Made by a program: the position numbers and the translations under genes. Shown here piece after piece: positions 28,733-38,017 of a stretch of DNA of 64,000 nucleotides. Origin of the DNA: Macrococcus lamae (GTDB taxonomy: Bacteria > Bacillota > Bacilli > Staphylococcales > Staphylococcaceae). The notes under the pieces are model-generated. The model saw only the letters and a list, made by a program, of their open reading frames with translations, was not told the DNA's origin and did not search any database. Within the stretch, counting starts at the first letter, position 1; each line of letters starts with the position of its first letter. The stretch is from positions 186,001 through 250,000 of the forward strand of contig NZ_SCWB01000001.1 in assembly GCF_004359545.1 (NCBI RefSeq). Direction: 5' to 3'.

Positions 28733-29851
28733 ATGTATCAATTATTAGCGACAACACCGATGGGAATTGAAGCGGTGGCTGCGAAAGAAGTTCAGACATT
28801 AGGATATGAGACGGAAACTGAAAATGGACGCGTACTGTTTAGAGGAGATGCACGAGCAATCGTGAAATCCAATCTTTGGTTAAGAAGTGCAGATCGTTTG
28901 AAAATCGTTGTCGGAAGATTTAAGGCAACTACTTTTGACCAGTTGTTTGAAGGGACGAAGCAGCTGCCATGGGAGGAGATTATTGCTGAGAACGGTAGTT
29001 TCCCGGTATCCGGTAAAAGTGTTAAATCAACGTTGCACAGTGTGCCGGATTGTCAGGCGATCGTCAAGAAAGCAATTGTAGAACGTTTGAAAAAAGCTTA
29101 TCAAAAACAAGGTTGGCTTGACGAGAACGGGGCCCTCTATAAAGTTGAGGTTTCAATTTTAAAGGACGAAGTGCTGCTGACAATTGATACTTCTGGTGCT
29201 GGACTGCATAAACGTGGCTATCGACTCGCACAAGGCGAGGCACCAATGAAAGAAACTTTGGCGTCGGCTCTCGTACTGCTTTCCAACTGGAAAGGTGATA
29301 CTCCTTTCATCGATCCATTCTGCGGGTCCGGCACGATCGCTATCGAGGCGGCAATGATTGCACAGAATATCGCACCAGGATTTAACAGAGATTTTGCAAG
29401 TGAAGAATGGAGTATTATTCCTGAGGGGATGTATGACGAAGAGCGAGTGAAGGCTGAAGATGCGGCTGACTATGACAAAGACCTCTCAATTCAGGCAAGT
29501 GACATTGATCCGAAGATGATTGAAATCGCGCAAAACAATGCAGCAGAAGTCGGATTTGCGGATATTATCGATTTTAAACAGCTGAATGTGCATGATTTAA
29601 ACGTGTCTGCAGAAAAAGGTGTTATCATTGGAAACCCACCTTATGGTGAACGTATCGGGGAACGGAGTGAAGTAGAGGCGATGTATACATATTTAGGAGA
29701 GCTGCTAAAGCGCAATCCGAAATGGTCTCTCTACATTATGACAAGCTATAAGGAATTTGAAGTGTTAGTCGGTCAGAAAGCGACGAAAAGAAGAAAGCTT
29801 TTCAACGGCTACCTTGAATGTACGTATTATCAGTACTGGGGCAGAAAATAG
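28733..29851 (+). CDS. rlmL: THUMP-domain rRNA (guanine-N2) methyltransferase, RlmL/YpsC family
   Basis: The 372-aa protein has an N-terminal THUMP RNA-binding domain (about 45-155) and a C-terminal Rossmann methyltransferase (about 160-370). It has PFIDPFCGSGTIAIEAA near 188 and the catalytic IIGNPPYGERIG near 302; NPPY marks N2-guanine methylation. It resembles YpsC, the product of the gene that follows gpsB and rnpB in Bacillus and Staphylococcus. AAAGGAGAA precedes the ATG. The exact rRNA position modified cannot be told from sequence. Confidence 0.88.
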   Translation: MYQLLATTPMGIEAVAAKEVQTLGYETETENGRVLFRGDARAIVKSNLWLRSADRLKIVVGRFKATTFDQLFEGTKQLPWEEIIAENGSFPVSGKSVKSTLHSVPDCQAIVKKAIVERLKKAYQKQGWLDENGALYKVEVSILKDEVLLTIDTSGAGLHKRGYRLAQGEAPMKETLASALVLLSNWKGDTPFIDPFCGSGTIAIEAAMIAQNIAPGFNRDFASEEWSIIPEGMYDEERVKAEDAADYDKDLSIQASDIDPKMIEIAQNNAAEVGFADIIDFKQLNVHDLNVSAEKGVIIGNPPYGERIGERSEVEAMYTYLGELLKRNPKWSLYIMTSYKEFEVLVGQKATKRRKLFNGYLECTYYQYWGRK

Positions 29852-29861
29852 CAATAAATAA

Positions 29862-29910
29862 CAACCGTAAAAAGGCAGCATAAAACATGCTGTCTTTTTA
29901 CGGTTGTTTT
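29862..29910 (+). terminator. Rho-independent terminator after rlmL
   Basis: A stem of about 20 bp (ACAACCGTAAAAAGGCAGCAT with ATGCTGTCTTTTTACGGTTGT) ends in TTTT. Its tail overlaps the -35 of the next promoter. Confidence 0.88.
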
Positions 29911-29933
29911 AAAGCGTATTCTTTCTTTATAAT
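29904..29933 (+). promoter_or_regulatory. Promoter of the dynamin gene (TTGTTT-18-TATAAT)
   Basis: TTGTTT (29904-29909, in the terminator tail) and TATAAT (29928-29933), 18 bp apart and 35 bases before the start codon. Confidence 0.5.
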
Positions 29934-29968
29934 AGGACATATCATTTATTCAAGCTAAGGGGATTCAG

Positions 29969-32900
29969 ATGGACGTTAAACAGAAGATTGATTTGCTCTA
30001 TAAGTTGAAAAAAGAAGTCGAAAAATCAAGCAATACACTGCTGGTCGCTCAGATCAATGAAGTCATAAAGAAAGTTTACGAAGATAAAAAGATCATCAGC
30101 TTCGTCGGTCATTTCTCATCCGGGAAATCATCACTGATCAATAAGCTGCTAGGAGAAGATATTCTGCCGAGTTCGCCTGTGCCGACGACCAGTAATTCAG
30201 CGCAGATCACGGTCAGTGCCCGTGAAGAAATCATTGTCAATCTTGAAAACCATGAATATGCGGTCGTAGAGGACTATGATACGGTGAAGAAAATCAATAC
30301 TGAGAATCAGCGGATAGAATCTGTTGAAATCAAGCATCAGGCACCGCATCTGGCTGAAGGGCTGACGCTGCAGGATACGCCGGGAATAGATGCGACATTC
30401 AGCAATCACGAAGAAAACACCATGAAGTACTTGCTTACGAGCGATCTCATCATATACACGGTTGAGTATAACCATGTGGAGTCTGAGAAGAACTTCAAGG
30501 AGATGCAGCGGCTGAATGCACTGGGTGTGCCGCTGATTTTAGTCATCAACCAGATTGACAAACATGATGAGACAGAAGTTTCGTTCGAAGATTTCAAAGC
30601 AGCCATCTTATCAAACATCAACATGTGGAAAATCAAGCTGGAGTCATTATATTTCACGTCGATCTATGACCATCCACTCAATCAGTTTAACCAGCTGAAG
30701 AAAGAACTGATGACTGACCAGCAGATGCTAAATGCAAGTGCTGCAGGCTTCTTTAAGCGAATCATACCTTATATTACGACTGAACAGCTGCGTTTTCTGG
30801 AACAGACACAGAAAGAGCTGCTGGAACAGTTCGGCATTGAAAAAGACGAGTTCCCTGCCTTCAAAGTAAAGACGCTTGAGCAGTCACAGCTGTCAGAAGA
30901 ACAGGCGATTTTCAGCGATGAGCAGACGACGCGTGACGCATTCCTGAAACATATACGTGACATTCTGAAGAATGCTTATATCATTCCGTTCGAAATTAGG
31001 GAGCAGATTCGTGAACTGCTGGAAGTCTATGCGTCTGACTATAAAGTCGGCGGATTGTTCGGTAAAGAGAAAAAGCGGGAGCAGCTGAGAAACGATATGA
31101 TGGACGCAGTGCTTACCGCGCTTAATCAGTCGGTTGAAAAGCAGGTAAACTTCCATATTCGTGCGTTCTATCAGAACTATGCGAAGTACACAAAAGATAG
31201 CAGCTGGATTGAAAACTGCAAAGATTATACATACAGCGTGACTGCAGAAGATGTGCGCACCCAGATGAAATCACAGGCACTGATCAACAACGATTATGTC
31301 CAAAACTACACCGACCAGCTGAAAAAATATATCGAACAGGATGTCGTCCGTGATAACCGGGCGATCATCGATAAGTTTATTCAGGAGCTGGACCGAACGC
31401 GTATACAGTCGTCAGGTGATAGTCAACAGATGAAGCTGCTTGAGCAGTATGAACAGAATGATGAGCTGATTGACTCATTAACGACTGAAAACTACCGTCA
31501 TTACTATATACACGTAGACGAATCAATCGATAAGCTGATCGATCGTCATTTAGTAACGCTGACGCTGCAGAAGAATGTACAGGAAATGCAGCGCGTATTC
31601 ATAAGAAAAGCAGCAGCAGAAACCGACATCGAGCAGGCAGTGGAGACACTTGGTCAGTTCAGCAACATCAGCTATTTTAGCGACATCACGGCACGTTTGA
31701 GTCAGCAGCTGGACCGCATTAATAATGACGTCACTAGAATCGTAGTCTTCGGCGCGTTCAGTGCCGGGAAAAGCTCACTGATCAACGCGATGCTTGGTGA
31801 CAAGAAACTTGTCTCCTCTCCAAATCCGACAACTGCAGCAATTACAGAAATCAGCTATGGCCATCAGCATACGATGAAGTTCAAGACAACAGCCATGCTG
31901 ACAGCCGAACTCAATAAAATCGGGCGCGCGGTCAATATTAATGAGCCGACGATTGAAGCATGGTTGAAAACTTATGATAAAGCGCAGCCGATGCTTGATA
32001 ACCAGTACAAAAAGTTTATCCAGGCACTTAAAGAAAACTATGCCCATTACATGCCGCATCTGGCTGAAGGTGATATCATTGCGATTTCTGAAGAAGAAGT
32101 CGTCAAATTTACAGCGGTTGACGTGCATTCAGCATTTGTAGATAGAATATACCTTCAGTACGACATTAATTTTCTGCGTGGCAAAGTCATTATCGACTCC
32201 CCGGGCATCGGCTCGACGAATATGCGGCATACTAACGAGACGACTGAAATTATTGCTGACAGTGACCTGCTGATTTATGTGTCATATTTTAACCATGTCT
32301 TTACTGAGAGCGATAAAGCATTTATCTCTTATTTGAATGAACTGCAAGTATTAAGTGAGGACAGCGAAACTTTTTACGTCATTAATGCGATCGACCTTGC
32401 GAGCAACGATGCAGAGATTGATCAGGTGACACGCTACTTCGAATCAGAGCTCGCGCAGTTAAACGTCCCGGCGACATTGTTTCAGCTGTCAAGCAAACAG
32501 GCACTCGCAGCACAAGACGACCGTTTCACTGAATTCAAGACTGCTATTCAGCACTTTGCAGCAGTAGACAGCAAGACGCAGAAAATTCAGCAGTTCGAAC
32601 GCGGTGTGAATCAGCTGGCGGCGCATGCCAACTACATTGTTCAGAACTTTGAGACCGCTAAAGCAGAAGAAGCTGAGCATAAAGTTTATTACTCGAAGCT
32701 TGAGTCAGAGCCGCCATTTAATGCATCTGTCATTGACAGCAGTATTGACAAAGCAATACAGGAACTGAACGAGCAGCTGACGTTCCTTACTGACCGCTTT
32801 AACATTCAACTGTATGACCTGATTAAGACGTACTATAACAGGCGTACAGTAGACGATTCAACGGGCTATTTAAATCATTTGTCGAACCGGCTGGAAGAAG

Positions 32901-33334
32901 AATTATCAATGATTTCACCACGGCTTAATCATGTCTTCAATCAGGCGGTGCAGAATAACTCAAGTTTAATCCGCCAAGAACTGCTGGACCATCAGATCAT
33001 CAGCAGTCCGGCTGAAATGAAGTTAATACAGCTCACAGAATCGTTCATCGATGCCAAAATCGGCCGCATCCCGGTTAAAGTGACGACGCGGAGCTATAGA
33101 ACAAAGGAAACTATCAACGAATTGTACGAACAGGTTCATGATGTATCTCTGCAGCTGCTGGCAGCGAAGCTGAAAGACTATAAGGCAGCCGTCGCTGACT
33201 ATTTAAATGAGCGGCGGGAATCCATAATCGCTGAGTGGACCGCTAACAATGAAGAAGTGCTTGCGGATATTCAGGAAAGACAATCTCAGCAGCTCGATGA
33301 ATCAGTTGTGACCGAGATTCGTGCTGCTTTATAG
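29969..33334 (+). CDS. dynA: Tandem dynamin-like GTPase (DynA/YpbR type)
   Basis: At 1121 aa this is two bacterial dynamin-like proteins in one chain. The first GTPase has the P-loop GHFSSGKSS (47-55) and DTPG (near 135); the second has GAFSAGKSS (near 596) and DSPGIGST (near 745). Each is followed by long helical stalk segments. B. subtilis DynA has the same arrangement and fuses membranes or protects them under phage and antibiotic stress. No classic transmembrane segment is obvious. It is followed closely by a sulfurtransferase and ypcP, probably as one operon. Confidence 0.9.
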   Translation: MDVKQKIDLLYKLKKEVEKSSNTLLVAQINEVIKKVYEDKKIISFVGHFSSGKSSLINKLLGEDILPSSPVPTTSNSAQITVSAREEIIVNLENHEYAVVEDYDTVKKINTENQRIESVEIKHQAPHLAEGLTLQDTPGIDATFSNHEENTMKYLLTSDLIIYTVEYNHVESEKNFKEMQRLNALGVPLILVINQIDKHDETEVSFEDFKAAILSNINMWKIKLESLYFTSIYDHPLNQFNQLKKELMTDQQMLNASAAGFFKRIIPYITTEQLRFLEQTQKELLEQFGIEKDEFPAFKVKTLEQSQLSEEQAIFSDEQTTRDAFLKHIRDILKNAYIIPFEIREQIRELLEVYASDYKVGGLFGKEKKREQLRNDMMDAVLTALNQSVEKQVNFHIRAFYQNYAKYTKDSSWIENCKDYTYSVTAEDVRTQMKSQALINNDYVQNYTDQLKKYIEQDVVRDNRAIIDKFIQELDRTRIQSSGDSQQMKLLEQYEQNDELIDSLTTENYRHYYIHVDESIDKLIDRHLVTLTLQKNVQEMQRVFIRKAAAETDIEQAVETLGQFSNISYFSDITARLSQQLDRINNDVTRIVVFGAFSAGKSSLINAMLGDKKLVSSPNPTTAAITEISYGHQHTMKFKTTAMLTAELNKIGRAVNINEPTIEAWLKTYDKAQPMLDNQYKKFIQALKENYAHYMPHLAEGDIIAISEEEVVKFTAVDVHSAFVDRIYLQYDINFLRGKVIIDSPGIGSTNMRHTNETTEIIADSDLLIYVSYFNHVFTESDKAFISYLNELQVLSEDSETFYVINAIDLASNDAEIDQVTRYFESELAQLNVPATLFQLSSKQALAAQDDRFTEFKTAIQHFAAVDSKTQKIQQFERGVNQLAAHANYIVQNFETAKAEEAEHKVYYSKLESEPPFNASVIDSSIDKAIQELNEQLTFLTDRFNIQLYDLIKTYYNRRTVDDSTGYLNHLSNRLEEELSMISPRLNHVFNQAVQNNSSLIRQELLDHQIISSPAEMKLIQLTESFIDAKIGRIPVKVTTRSYRTKETINELYEQVHDVSLQLLAAKLKDYKAAVADYLNERRESIIAEWTANNEEVLADIQERQSQQLDESVVTEIRAAL

Positions 33335-33345
33335 GAGGGATAACC

Positions 33346-34146
33346 ATGCAAGTCTGGATGGAAAGTAAAGACTTAAGCGCTGTGCATCATCAGTTATTTG
33401 ACTGTCGAAATGTTATGGATGATATAGAACAAAGCACAGCTCTTTTTAACAAGGGGCACATCGACGGTGCAGTATTTGTGTCTGGATTTCCTGTGCTCTA
33501 TAACCAGAATAGACCTGAAGAAGGGCGTCATCCGCTGCCGGAGCTCTCGTTGTTCTATACTTTTGTTAACTATCATACAAACGGTAGAACAGCTGTATGT
33601 TATGACCAGTCAGAAGGATTCATGGCAACACGGTTTTTCTTTCTCTGCTATCTTGCGGGTTTACCATGTCTTATTCTTAAAGAGAATTATAATCAACTGG
33701 AACTGCCGAAAACAGTCAGTGAGTTATCTCCTGTCCACTATCTTGCTTCTATTAGTGAACTGCCGCGCATTCAGCCGGATCATATAAACAAAGAACTATT
33801 GGCGTCTCGACAGGAAGTTAGAAACTCACGACAGACAAATGATATACTAATTGATGCACGTGCAGAACAGCGTTATCTTGGAGAAGTAGAGCCCATTGAT
33901 GCGCGACCAGGAAGAATTCCAGGAGCAGTGAACTTTCCGTATCAAAATGTATTAAATTCTGGCGGGGATTTCTCTGAACTGCAGCATATGGTTAAGGATA
34001 ATCCGGCGATTGTTTACTGCGGATCTGGTTTATCTGCCACTCCGCTTTTCGCTGCGCTGACATCATTAAACCATCCGGTTAAGTTGTATGCTGGCAGTTA
34101 TTCAGAGTGGCTCTTCCATTACCCTGACGATATAGAAAGAGGTTGA
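33346..34146 (+). CDS. Two-domain rhodanese-type sulfurtransferase
   Basis: The 266-aa protein has two rhodanese-like halves. The first (about 5-120) lacks a catalytic cysteine; the second (about 160-265) has ILIDARAEQRYLGE, GRIPGAVNFPY and the active-site loop YCGSGLSATP with Cys near 225. This is the thiosulfate/3-mercaptopyruvate sulfurtransferase architecture, although the loop sequence does not decide the donor. AGGAGGG precedes the ATG, 11 bases after the dynamin gene. Confidence 0.85.
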   Translation: MQVWMESKDLSAVHHQLFDCRNVMDDIEQSTALFNKGHIDGAVFVSGFPVLYNQNRPEEGRHPLPELSLFYTFVNYHTNGRTAVCYDQSEGFMATRFFFLCYLAGLPCLILKENYNQLELPKTVSELSPVHYLASISELPRIQPDHINKELLASRQEVRNSRQTNDILIDARAEQRYLGEVEPIDARPGRIPGAVNFPYQNVLNSGGDFSELQHMVKDNPAIVYCGSGLSATPLFAALTSLNHPVKLYAGSYSEWLFHYPDDIERG

Positions 34147-34149
34147 ACA

Positions 34150-35022
34150 ATGAAAAACTTATTAATTGTTGATGGAATGGCCCTGTTATTCCGCCATTAC
34201 TTTGCGACAGCCATGAATCACCATTTTATGCGCAATTCAGAAGGCATAGCGACAAACGGCGTGCAAGGTTTTATCAGACATGTGGCAAGCGCCATCAAGG
34301 ATGCAGAAGCTGATCACGTGATTGTGACATGGGATATGGGAGCAGTGACTTTCAGAAACACTATTTCAGCAGATTATAAATCCCATCGACCGGCACCACC
34401 AGATGAACTTAATCCTCAGTTTGAAATGGTACAACGCTTATCTGAGGAACTAGGCTTCTTCAATATCGGTGTCAGAAACTATGAAGCAGATGATGTTATA
34501 GGTACGATTGCTGATAAACTGAAAAGTCGGTTTCAAATTAAAGTTATCAGCGGAGATCGGGATCTACTGCAGCTGCTTGATGATGGAATAGAAATCTGGC
34601 TGATTAAAAAAGGATTCACTGAATATAATAAATATGATGTCCGTCGTTTCAGAGAAGAATATGGTATTGAACCTAAACAGCTAATTGATGTCAAAGCCTT
34701 TATGGGTGACACATCAGATGGCTATCCGGGTGTTAAAGGAATCGGGGAAAAGACCGCCTTGAAGTTTATTCAGACGTATGGCTCAGTTAAAAATACACTG
34801 GCTCATAAGAAGGAACTGCCGAAAGGTCAGCAGAATAAAATAGACATGTTTTATGAGGATCTAATCATCAGTCATCAACTTGCAGCGATACATACAGAAG
34901 TTCCGCTCGATTTAGAGCATATTAGCTCATCGATGTGTTATACGCTTGATATTGATAAAATGAGTATGATATGTGATCAGCATGAGCTGAAAGTGGCTAG
35001 CAATTTTCTTCTCAAACTGTAA
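34150..35022 (+). CDS. ypcP: 5'-3' exonuclease (FEN-like), YpcP
   Basis: The 290-aa protein corresponds to the 5' nuclease domain of DNA polymerase I as a stand-alone enzyme. It has the metal-binding aspartates in VDGMALLFRHYF (near 6), YEADDVIGTIADKL (near 115) and SGDRDLLQLLDDG (near 138), and the helix-hairpin-helix GDTSDGYPGVKGIGEKTA (near 187). It probably helps remove RNA primers. It starts three bases after the sulfurtransferase stop and ends at a bidirectional terminator. Confidence 0.93.
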   Translation: MKNLLIVDGMALLFRHYFATAMNHHFMRNSEGIATNGVQGFIRHVASAIKDAEADHVIVTWDMGAVTFRNTISADYKSHRPAPPDELNPQFEMVQRLSEELGFFNIGVRNYEADDVIGTIADKLKSRFQIKVISGDRDLLQLLDDGIEIWLIKKGFTEYNKYDVRRFREEYGIEPKQLIDVKAFMGDTSDGYPGVKGIGEKTALKFIQTYGSVKNTLAHKKELPKGQQNKIDMFYEDLIISHQLAAIHTEVPLDLEHISSSMCYTLDIDKMSMICDQHELKVASNFLLKL

Positions 35023-35025
35023 TTG

Positions 35026-35082
35026 GCATATGAAAACCCCTGAACTTGATTTTCACGTCAAAGTTCAGGGGTTTTCATATGC
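35026..35082. terminator. Bidirectional terminator between ypcP and rnhA-like gene
   Basis: A 22-bp near-perfect inverted repeat (35026-35047 with 35061-35082, core ACCCCTGAACTT) with A and T tracts inside the stem serves both converging transcripts. Confidence 0.88.
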
Positions 35083-35093
35083 TCTATCAAAAT

Positions 35094-35483
35094 TCAGTTC
35101 TTGTGATTTAAATAGTGCCTTGCCACGTGATCTGCATGTTTGTTCTGGTCCCGTGGAATCCAGTCTATGAGGATGAGGTCAAAGTGCTGTTCAAGAAGCT
35201 GATACTGTTCAAGATAAGTCTTGAATTTAAGATTCTTAGTATATTTTTTACTAACAGCATCTACTACTACTTTCGCATCGCTTTTAATGATCAATGTACG
35301 TATATCAAGCAGTATGGCCTGCTCCAATGCTTTGATCAGCCCTGTCCATTCAGCCTCGTGATTATCGAGTTCACCCAGATACTGGCCGAACTCCAGTACC
35401 TGACCATCTATTTTGAAGACATACCCGATACTGCTCTCAAATGGATTCTGCCTTGTCGCTGCATCAATGAACAGCTGGGCCAT
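35094..35483 (-). CDS. RNase HI-like protein (YpeP type)
   Basis: The product (about 129 aa from MAQLFIDAATR) is a ribonuclease H fold protein. The acidic catalytic set appears as the D in LFIDAA, the E in NHEAEWTGLI (near 44), the D in IIKSDAKVVVDA (near 66) and the D in NKHADHVAR (near 118). Such proteins cleave RNA in RNA-DNA hybrids, though short YpeP-type ones can be inactive. Several ATGs are clustered (35495, 35489, 35486, 35483). I chose the last, which fits homologues; the start overlaps the preceding transporter gene by 20 bases. Confidence 0.75.
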   Translation of the reverse strand: MAQLFIDAATRQNPFESSIGYVFKIDGQVLEFGQYLGELDNHEAEWTGLIKALEQAILLDIRTLIIKSDAKVVVDAVSKKYTKNLKFKTYLEQYQLLEQHFDLILIDWIPRDQNKHADHVARHYLNHKN

Positions 35484-36165
35484 CATCATCCACATCTTTC
35501 GCTATATATTTCGCAAGATAACCGAATGGCACATTGCAGATTGTTGTCAGCAGTTTGAACAGATAAGTCGTCAGAAAAATTTCCATCATGACTGATTCTG
35601 GCATCAAGCCGTAGAAGGCAATCAGTGTGAACAGTGCAGTATCAAAAATAGAACTGACCGCTGTACTACCATATGCCCTTATGATAAATGTTTTATCGCT
35701 TGAGAAAAATTTCTTGATGACGTTGAAAATATATACGTCAAAGTACTGTCCGATGATATAGGCGATGATTGAACCAAGAGCAATTCTTGGAACCAGTCCG
35801 AAGAGTGTTTCCATGCTCTGCTGGGCAATATCGGATTCAGCGGGTTTGAAACTGAGCGAGATGGTCATCAATAGCACCATTACAATGACTGATGCAAATC
35901 CGAGCCAGACAGCGCGCTTTGCAGTTCTTCTTCCATATATATCATTCAGAATATCAGTTGCGAGATAAATTGAGGCAAACAGAATATTGCCGAGTGTTGC
36001 TGTAATGCCGAATACTTCAACAGTTTTCGTTACCTGTATGTTTGCTATGACTGTACCAATGGCCACCCAGACGAGTAAACCGCTTTTGCCGAAAAAACGG
36101 TACATCGCGATTAAACAGATGAAAGTCACAAAAAAGGCAATGACAGCAATAAGTTCGTTGGACAA
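35464..36165 (-). CDS. yhhQ: Queuosine precursor transporter, YhhQ/DUF165 family
   Basis: A 233-aa membrane protein with about six helices and the family landmarks ASIYLATDILNDIYGRRTAKRAV (near 64-86, the acidic/basic loop) and ALGSIIAYIIGQYFDVYIFN (near 130-149). YhhQ proteins import queuosine precursors such as preQ0/preQ1 for tRNA modification. The start is TTG (36165) with AAAGGAGG 7 bases upstream and a good promoter beyond it. I looked for a preQ1 riboswitch in the leader and did not find one. Confidence 0.85.
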   Translation of the reverse strand: MSNELIAVIAFFVTFICLIAMYRFFGKSGLLVWVAIGTVIANIQVTKTVEVFGITATLGNILFASIYLATDILNDIYGRRTAKRAVWLGFASVIVMVLLMTISLSFKPAESDIAQQSMETLFGLVPRIALGSIIAYIIGQYFDVYIFNVIKKFFSSDKTFIIRAYGSTAVSSIFDTALFTLIAFYGLMPESVMMEIFLTTYLFKLLTTICNVPFGYLAKYIAKDVDDDGPAVH

Positions 36166-36197
36166 GATGATTCCTCCTTTTATAATTCAACTTTTCA

Positions 36198-36226
36198 ATT
36201 ATAGGGGAGCGATATCATTTAAGCAA
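36198..36226 (-). promoter_or_regulatory. Promoter of yhhQ-rnhA (TTGCTT-17-TATAAT, minus strand)
   Basis: On the minus strand TTGCTT (36221-36226) and TATAAT (36198-36203) are exactly 17 bp apart, 33 bases before the TTG start. Confidence 0.7.
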
Positions 36227-36251
36227 GGACAATTACAGAGAAGTTCTTATC

Positions 36252-36260
36252 TGCTATAAT
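36252..36260 (+). promoter_or_regulatory. Extended -10 promoter of the ypeQ-like gene and cvfC
   Basis: TGCTATAAT lies 19 bases before the GTG of the small zinc-finger gene, divergent to the yhhQ promoter. The -35 is weak. Confidence 0.5.
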
Positions 36261-36278
36261 CATGAATGAGGTGATCAA

Positions 36279-36455
36279 GTGAAGCAAACAGTTGAGACTG
36301 TGAAGAAAATCAATCAACTTGAAGATCACTACTGTCATCGATGTCTGATTAAGAAAACGCTGCGTTCTGAAAGCAAGACAAAAGCGCATGCTTACTGCAT
36401 TTCAAAATGTTCAATCGGCCTCCAGATTAAACAGTGGGGTAATAATCTTCAGTAA
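36279..36455 (+). CDS. ypeQ: Small zinc-finger protein, YpeQ-like (DUF2602 type)
   Basis: A 58-codon gene starting at GTG 36279 with GAGGTG at 36268-36273 and stopping at 36455. The product has the pattern HYCHRCLIKK (C-x2-C) and, about 15 residues later, AYCISKCSIG (C-x3-C), a four-cysteine zinc site. It ends IKQWGNNLQ. B. subtilis YpeQ has the same Cys layout and the same neighbours (ypeP, ypdP). Function is unknown. It ends 10 bases before cvfC and its stop overlaps the cvfC ribosome-binding site, so the two are likely co-translated. Confidence 0.75.
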   Translation: MKQTVETVKKINQLEDHYCHRCLIKKTLRSESKTKAHAYCISKCSIGLQIKQWGNNLQ

Positions 36456-36465
36456 GGAGTACAAC

Positions 36466-37578
36466 ATGAAAATCTTAAAGATAGAACCTACACCAAGTCC
36501 TAATACTTTAAAAATTGTACTGGATTATCAGCGTGATGATAATAAAAGTAGAACATACAAAGTGGTTGACAGCAGCAACCCGGAGTTTATTAACGGGTTG
36601 CTGGCAATAGAGGATATCCAGTCAGTATTTCACGTCATGGATTTTATAGCTGTCGATAAATCACCGAAATCAAACTGGGAGCAGCTGCTGCCACAGATCA
36701 AACAACTGTTTGATGAAGAAGTATCCGCTGAACCTGAACTTCAAATAGACACTGGAGAACACACGGTAGAACTGCTGACCTTTAAAGAGATTCCATATCA
36801 GGTGAAAGTGACAAATGTTGAAGGAGAGAAACGTAAACAGCTGGATTTAAGATTTATTGATGCAATGCTTGAGTCCCAGCTGGACGATGACAACATCGTT
36901 TTCTTGAGAAAATGGGTGCCGTTCGGTATCCGTTATGGTCAAGTCGATGAGATTATTCAGTCGGTAATTGAGGAAGTGGATGCACTGTTTCCTGAAGAAC
37001 GGTTAAGCATGCTGACTGCAGCTGCTAAAGCAACAGAATATATCTTCAAGGAAAAACAGCTCAAAAGAACGCCGATAGACGCATATATAGATGAAACTGA
37101 CTGGCAGGAACGCTACCGTATGCTGGACCATTTCCCTGAACCGGACGAGAGCGATATTCCGTTTCTTGAGGTAGTGATGCAGGACGAGAAACCTCAGCTG
37201 CGCAGACTGGGAATTGTTTTCCTTGGTATGATCGGCGGCACTGAAGTGCTGCCGCTGCTACATGCTGCGATGACAGATAATAATCTGACGATACGCCGTA
37301 CTGCAGGTGATACTTTAAGTGATCTTGGTTTCAAGGAAAGTCTGCCAGTCATGCATCGTGCACTTGATGATAAACATCCGATCGTCAGATGGCGTGCCGC
37401 GATGTTTATCTATGATGAAGGCGATGACTCAAGCCTGCCGTATTTAGAGAAACATCTCGATGATCCAGCGTTTGAAGTGAGGCTGCAGGCGAGGATGGCA
37501 AGAGAACGAATCACTAAAGGCGAGGAAGCGGTCGGTTCCGTTTGGAAGCAGATGGCTAACAGAGAAAGGGAGCAGTAA
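36466..37578 (+). CDS. cvfC: Conserved virulence factor C (CvfC)
   Basis: The 370-aa protein begins [19 protein letters not shown], an Nfu N-terminal-like domain, and ends in HEAT-like repeats (about 225-360: [53 protein letters not shown]). The last block [10 protein letters not shown] is identical in S. aureus CvfC as I recall it. In S. aureus CvfC affects virulence and hemolysin expression by an unknown mechanism. I start at ATG 36466, which has AAGGAGT upstream; 26 extra codons in frame lie inside ypeQ. It is followed by brxA after one base. Confidence 0.92.
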   Translation: MKILKIEPTPSPNTLKIVLDYQRDDNKSRTYKVVDSSNPEFINGLLAIEDIQSVFHVMDFIAVDKSPKSNWEQLLPQIKQLFDEEVSAEPELQIDTGEHTVELLTFKEIPYQVKVTNVEGEKRKQLDLRFIDAMLESQLDDDNIVFLRKWVPFGIRYGQVDEIIQSVIEEVDALFPEERLSMLTAAAKATEYIFKEKQLKRTPIDAYIDETDWQERYRMLDHFPEPDESDIPFLEVVMQDEKPQLRRLGIVFLGMIGGTEVLPLLHAAMTDNNLTIRRTAGDTLSDLGFKESLPVMHRALDDKHPIVRWRAAMFIYDEGDDSSLPYLEKHLDDPAFEVRLQARMARERITKGEEAVGSVWKQMANREREQ

Positions 37579-37579
37579 T

Positions 37580-38017
37580 ATGAATGCATACGAGGAATAT
37601 ATGAAGCAACTGGCAATGCCGATGAGAAATGAATTAACAAACCAGGGGTTTAAGTCGCTAGAAACAGAAGAAGCAGTAGCTGATTATTTCAATAGCGTTG
37701 CTGACGACAAAACAACCTTTGTTGTCGTCAATTCCGTGTGCGGCTGTGCGGCAGGGCTGGCACGTCCCGCAGCGGTGACAGTAGCACAGCAGAATGACCA
37801 TAAACCTGATGCAGCGGTCACAGTCTTCGCAGGTCAGGACAGAGAAGCAACCGATATGATGCGTCAGTATATCGGACAAGTACCGTCAAGTCCATCGATG
37901 GCACTTTTCAAAGGAACAGAACTCAAATATTTTATGCCGCGTGAACATATAGAAGGACGTCCGATCGAGGAAATCTGTATGGATATCAAGGAAGCTTTCG
38001 ATGAACATTGTCAGTAA
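37580..38017 (+). CDS. brxA: Bacilliredoxin BrxA (YphP/YqiW family)
   Basis: BrxA removes bacillithiol from S-bacillithiolated proteins. The 145-aa thioredoxin-like product has the redox motif CGC in [17 protein letters not shown] (near 55), and [11 protein letters not shown] and [10 protein letters not shown] further on, all family-specific. Bacillithiol synthesis starts with bshA in this same window. AAAGGGAG precedes the ATG; the 3' end overlaps ypiP by 17 bases. Confidence 0.95.
   Translation: MNAYEEYMKQLAMPMRNELTNQGFKSLETEEAVADYFNSVADDKTTFVVVNSVCGCAAGLARPAAVTVAQQNDHKPDAAVTVFAGQDREATDMMRQYIGQVPSSPSMALFKGTELKYFMPREHIEGRPIEEICMDIKEAFDEHCQ

Noticed and set aside
35115-35558. A 147-codon open frame on the plus strand across the rnhA-like and yhhQ genes
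   Set aside because: It is antisense to two recognised proteins, has Phe/Ile-rich composition without a domain, and lacks a ribosome-binding site.
36166-36278. Possible preQ1 riboswitch in front of the queuosine-precursor transporter
   Set aside because: I looked for the short H-type pseudoknot (C-rich loop and A-rich tail) on the minus strand and found only a promoter and a Shine-Dalgarno site. A riboswitch covariance search would settle it.
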